Part shown: positions 63,512-64,000 of the stretch, piece after piece
Position numbering within the stretch: the stretch's first letter is position 1
How the letters are laid out: each line of letters starts with the position of its first letter
IMG/VR virus record: IMGVR_UViG_3300009184_000043
Location: 1-64,000 of that record
DNA: 64,000 nucleotides
Strand: one strand, 5' to 3'
Source of the DNA: a virus
Made by a program: the position numbers and the translations under genes
Notes under the pieces: generated by a model
What the model saw: the letters and a program-made list of their open reading frames with translations, nothing else
What the model was told of the DNA's origin: nothing
Database searches by the model: none

Positions 63512-64000
63512 ATGAAGGAACTTAATCAAATTACGATAAAGCAACTCCTGGCTTCAAATACAATTGGAGCCAATAATTCTGTAACTAATGCTAACTTTGC
63601 ACAATTACAAGAAGCAATACTTCTTTTAAATAATGCTTTTGGTATTTCTCTACAGAATAAAACGTTAAACTTCCCTAGTGGAAAGATTAATGTTGGATCA
63701 ATTAAAGCAGATCTAATTAATCTTCCCGTGACGGGAAATTCTTCAATACAGTTGAAGGGAAGCAACGGGGAGATTACCGCAAATGGTATAATTGCAACCA
63801 ACGACATTATAGCGGGAACTAATCTAATAGTTGGCGCTGGTAATTCAGGAGGAAGATTAAAATTAATTTTAGATAGAACATATACCGATGAATCACTCCT
63901 CCCAGGTGCTCCGGGGCAGATTAGATACATTGGAGATGATTATGAAGGATATTTAAATTTTGGAGAAATACAAGCATCATCTTCTTTTGTTATAGGATCA
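63512..64000 (+). CDS. Tail fibre or whisker-type protein (partial, runs off the end)
   Basis: 163 residues are visible, starting MKELNQITIKQLLASNTIGA. The N-terminal part is helical (FAQLQEAILLLNNAF). It is followed by short beta repeats with Asn/Gly turns (INVGSIKADLINLPVTGNSS, ITANGIIATNDIIAGTNLIV) that resemble the triple beta-spirals of phage fibres and peptidase-tailed fibres. The end lies outside the window. A late promoter precedes it. Confidence 0.6.
   Translation, partial: MKELNQITIKQLLASNTIGANNSVTNANFAQLQEAILLLNNAFGISLQNKTLNFPSGKINVGSIKADLINLPVTGNSSIQLKGSNGEITANGIIATNDIIAGTNLIVGAGNSGGRLKLILDRTYTDESLLPGAPGQIRYIGDDYEGYLNFGEIQASSSFVIGS

Overview
The window is part of the genome of a large T4-like tailed phage (myovirus). 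The structural and replication core matches T4 families one by one: gp14-like neck protein, gp15 sheath terminator, gp16/gp17 terminase, gp18 sheath, gp19 tube, gp20 portal, gp4 head completion, gp55 late sigma factor, UvsX, gp41 helicase, gp46/47, gp44 clamp loader, RNase H and DNA ligase. The base composition is AT-rich. Start codons mostly lack a clear Shine-Dalgarno sequence, and the tRNA arrays carry GTTCTTTGACAT boxA-like elements. I infer a host in the Bacteroidetes, probably a flavobacterium; this is inference and no host marker proves it.

Layout. 1-6.9 kb: end of an unknown gene, a flavodoxin-fold reductase on the minus strand, a giant collagen-like fibre gene (GTSGSSG repeats), small genes and a thioredoxin. 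6.9-9.05 kb: a 535-base non-coding operon holding repeated structured RNA units, then a Ro60/TROVE-like RNA-binding protein. 9.1-18.4 kb: small genes, several with T4-style capsid-targeting N-termini, interleaved with three tRNA arrays (6, 4 and 16 tRNAs, together covering all 20 amino acids). 18.4-25.2 kb: HNH nuclease, GMP reductase/IMPDH-like enzyme, thymidylate-synthase-fold enzyme, transglycosylase-like protein, a pre-toxin-like packaged protein and a SET-domain protein. 25.2-31.2 kb: recombination and replication (uvsX, gp41, gp47, gp46). 31.2-45.3 kb: neck, terminase, sheath, tube and a baseplate-hub-type gene. 45.4-50.8 kb: dCMP deaminase, an ECF-like sigma factor, a PD-(D/E)XK nuclease, a membrane coiled-coil protein and other genes. 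50.9-58.1 kb: a large structural protein, gp55, gp4 and two tandem portal genes. 58.2-63.5 kb: ligase, clamp loader, guanylate kinase, a GIY-YIG homing endonuclease and RNase H. The last gene runs off the end.

The most striking observation is that each of the three tRNA arrays is preceded by the same cassette: promoter, tiny leader ORF, intrinsic terminator with a competing anti-terminator pairing, boxA-like element, tRNAs. The codons of each leader match the isoacceptors encoded downstream of it. Leader 1 uses ATA, TCN, AGA, TTA and CCN, and array 1 encodes Ile(TAT), Ser(TGA), Arg(TCT), Leu(TAA) and Pro(TGG). Leader 2 contains Glu-Asp-Asp-Leu-Leu-Glu-Asp, and array 2 encodes Glu, Asp, fMet and Leu(TAG). 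The first 30 residues of leader 3 use exactly the 16 amino acids served by array 3 and none of Leu, Pro, Asp or Glu, with ATY, AGY and CGN codons matching Ile(GAT), Ser(GCT) and Arg(ACG). This looks like trp-type attenuation turned into a sensor of tRNA supply that switches on the phage's own replacement tRNAs.

Other notable points: a family of structured RNAs (GAAGCGG-N9-TTAC) beside the Ro60-like gene, with a further copy inside tRNA array 3; a probable -1 frameshift that extends a structural protein by 83 residues up to the gp55 start; a probable +1 frameshift in the baseplate-hub-type gene; a phage promoter class with an ECF-like -35 (GAAACT-N16-17-TATAATA) alongside an ECF-like sigma gene; and eight proteins with capsid-targeting-like N-termini, including a pre-toxin-like one.
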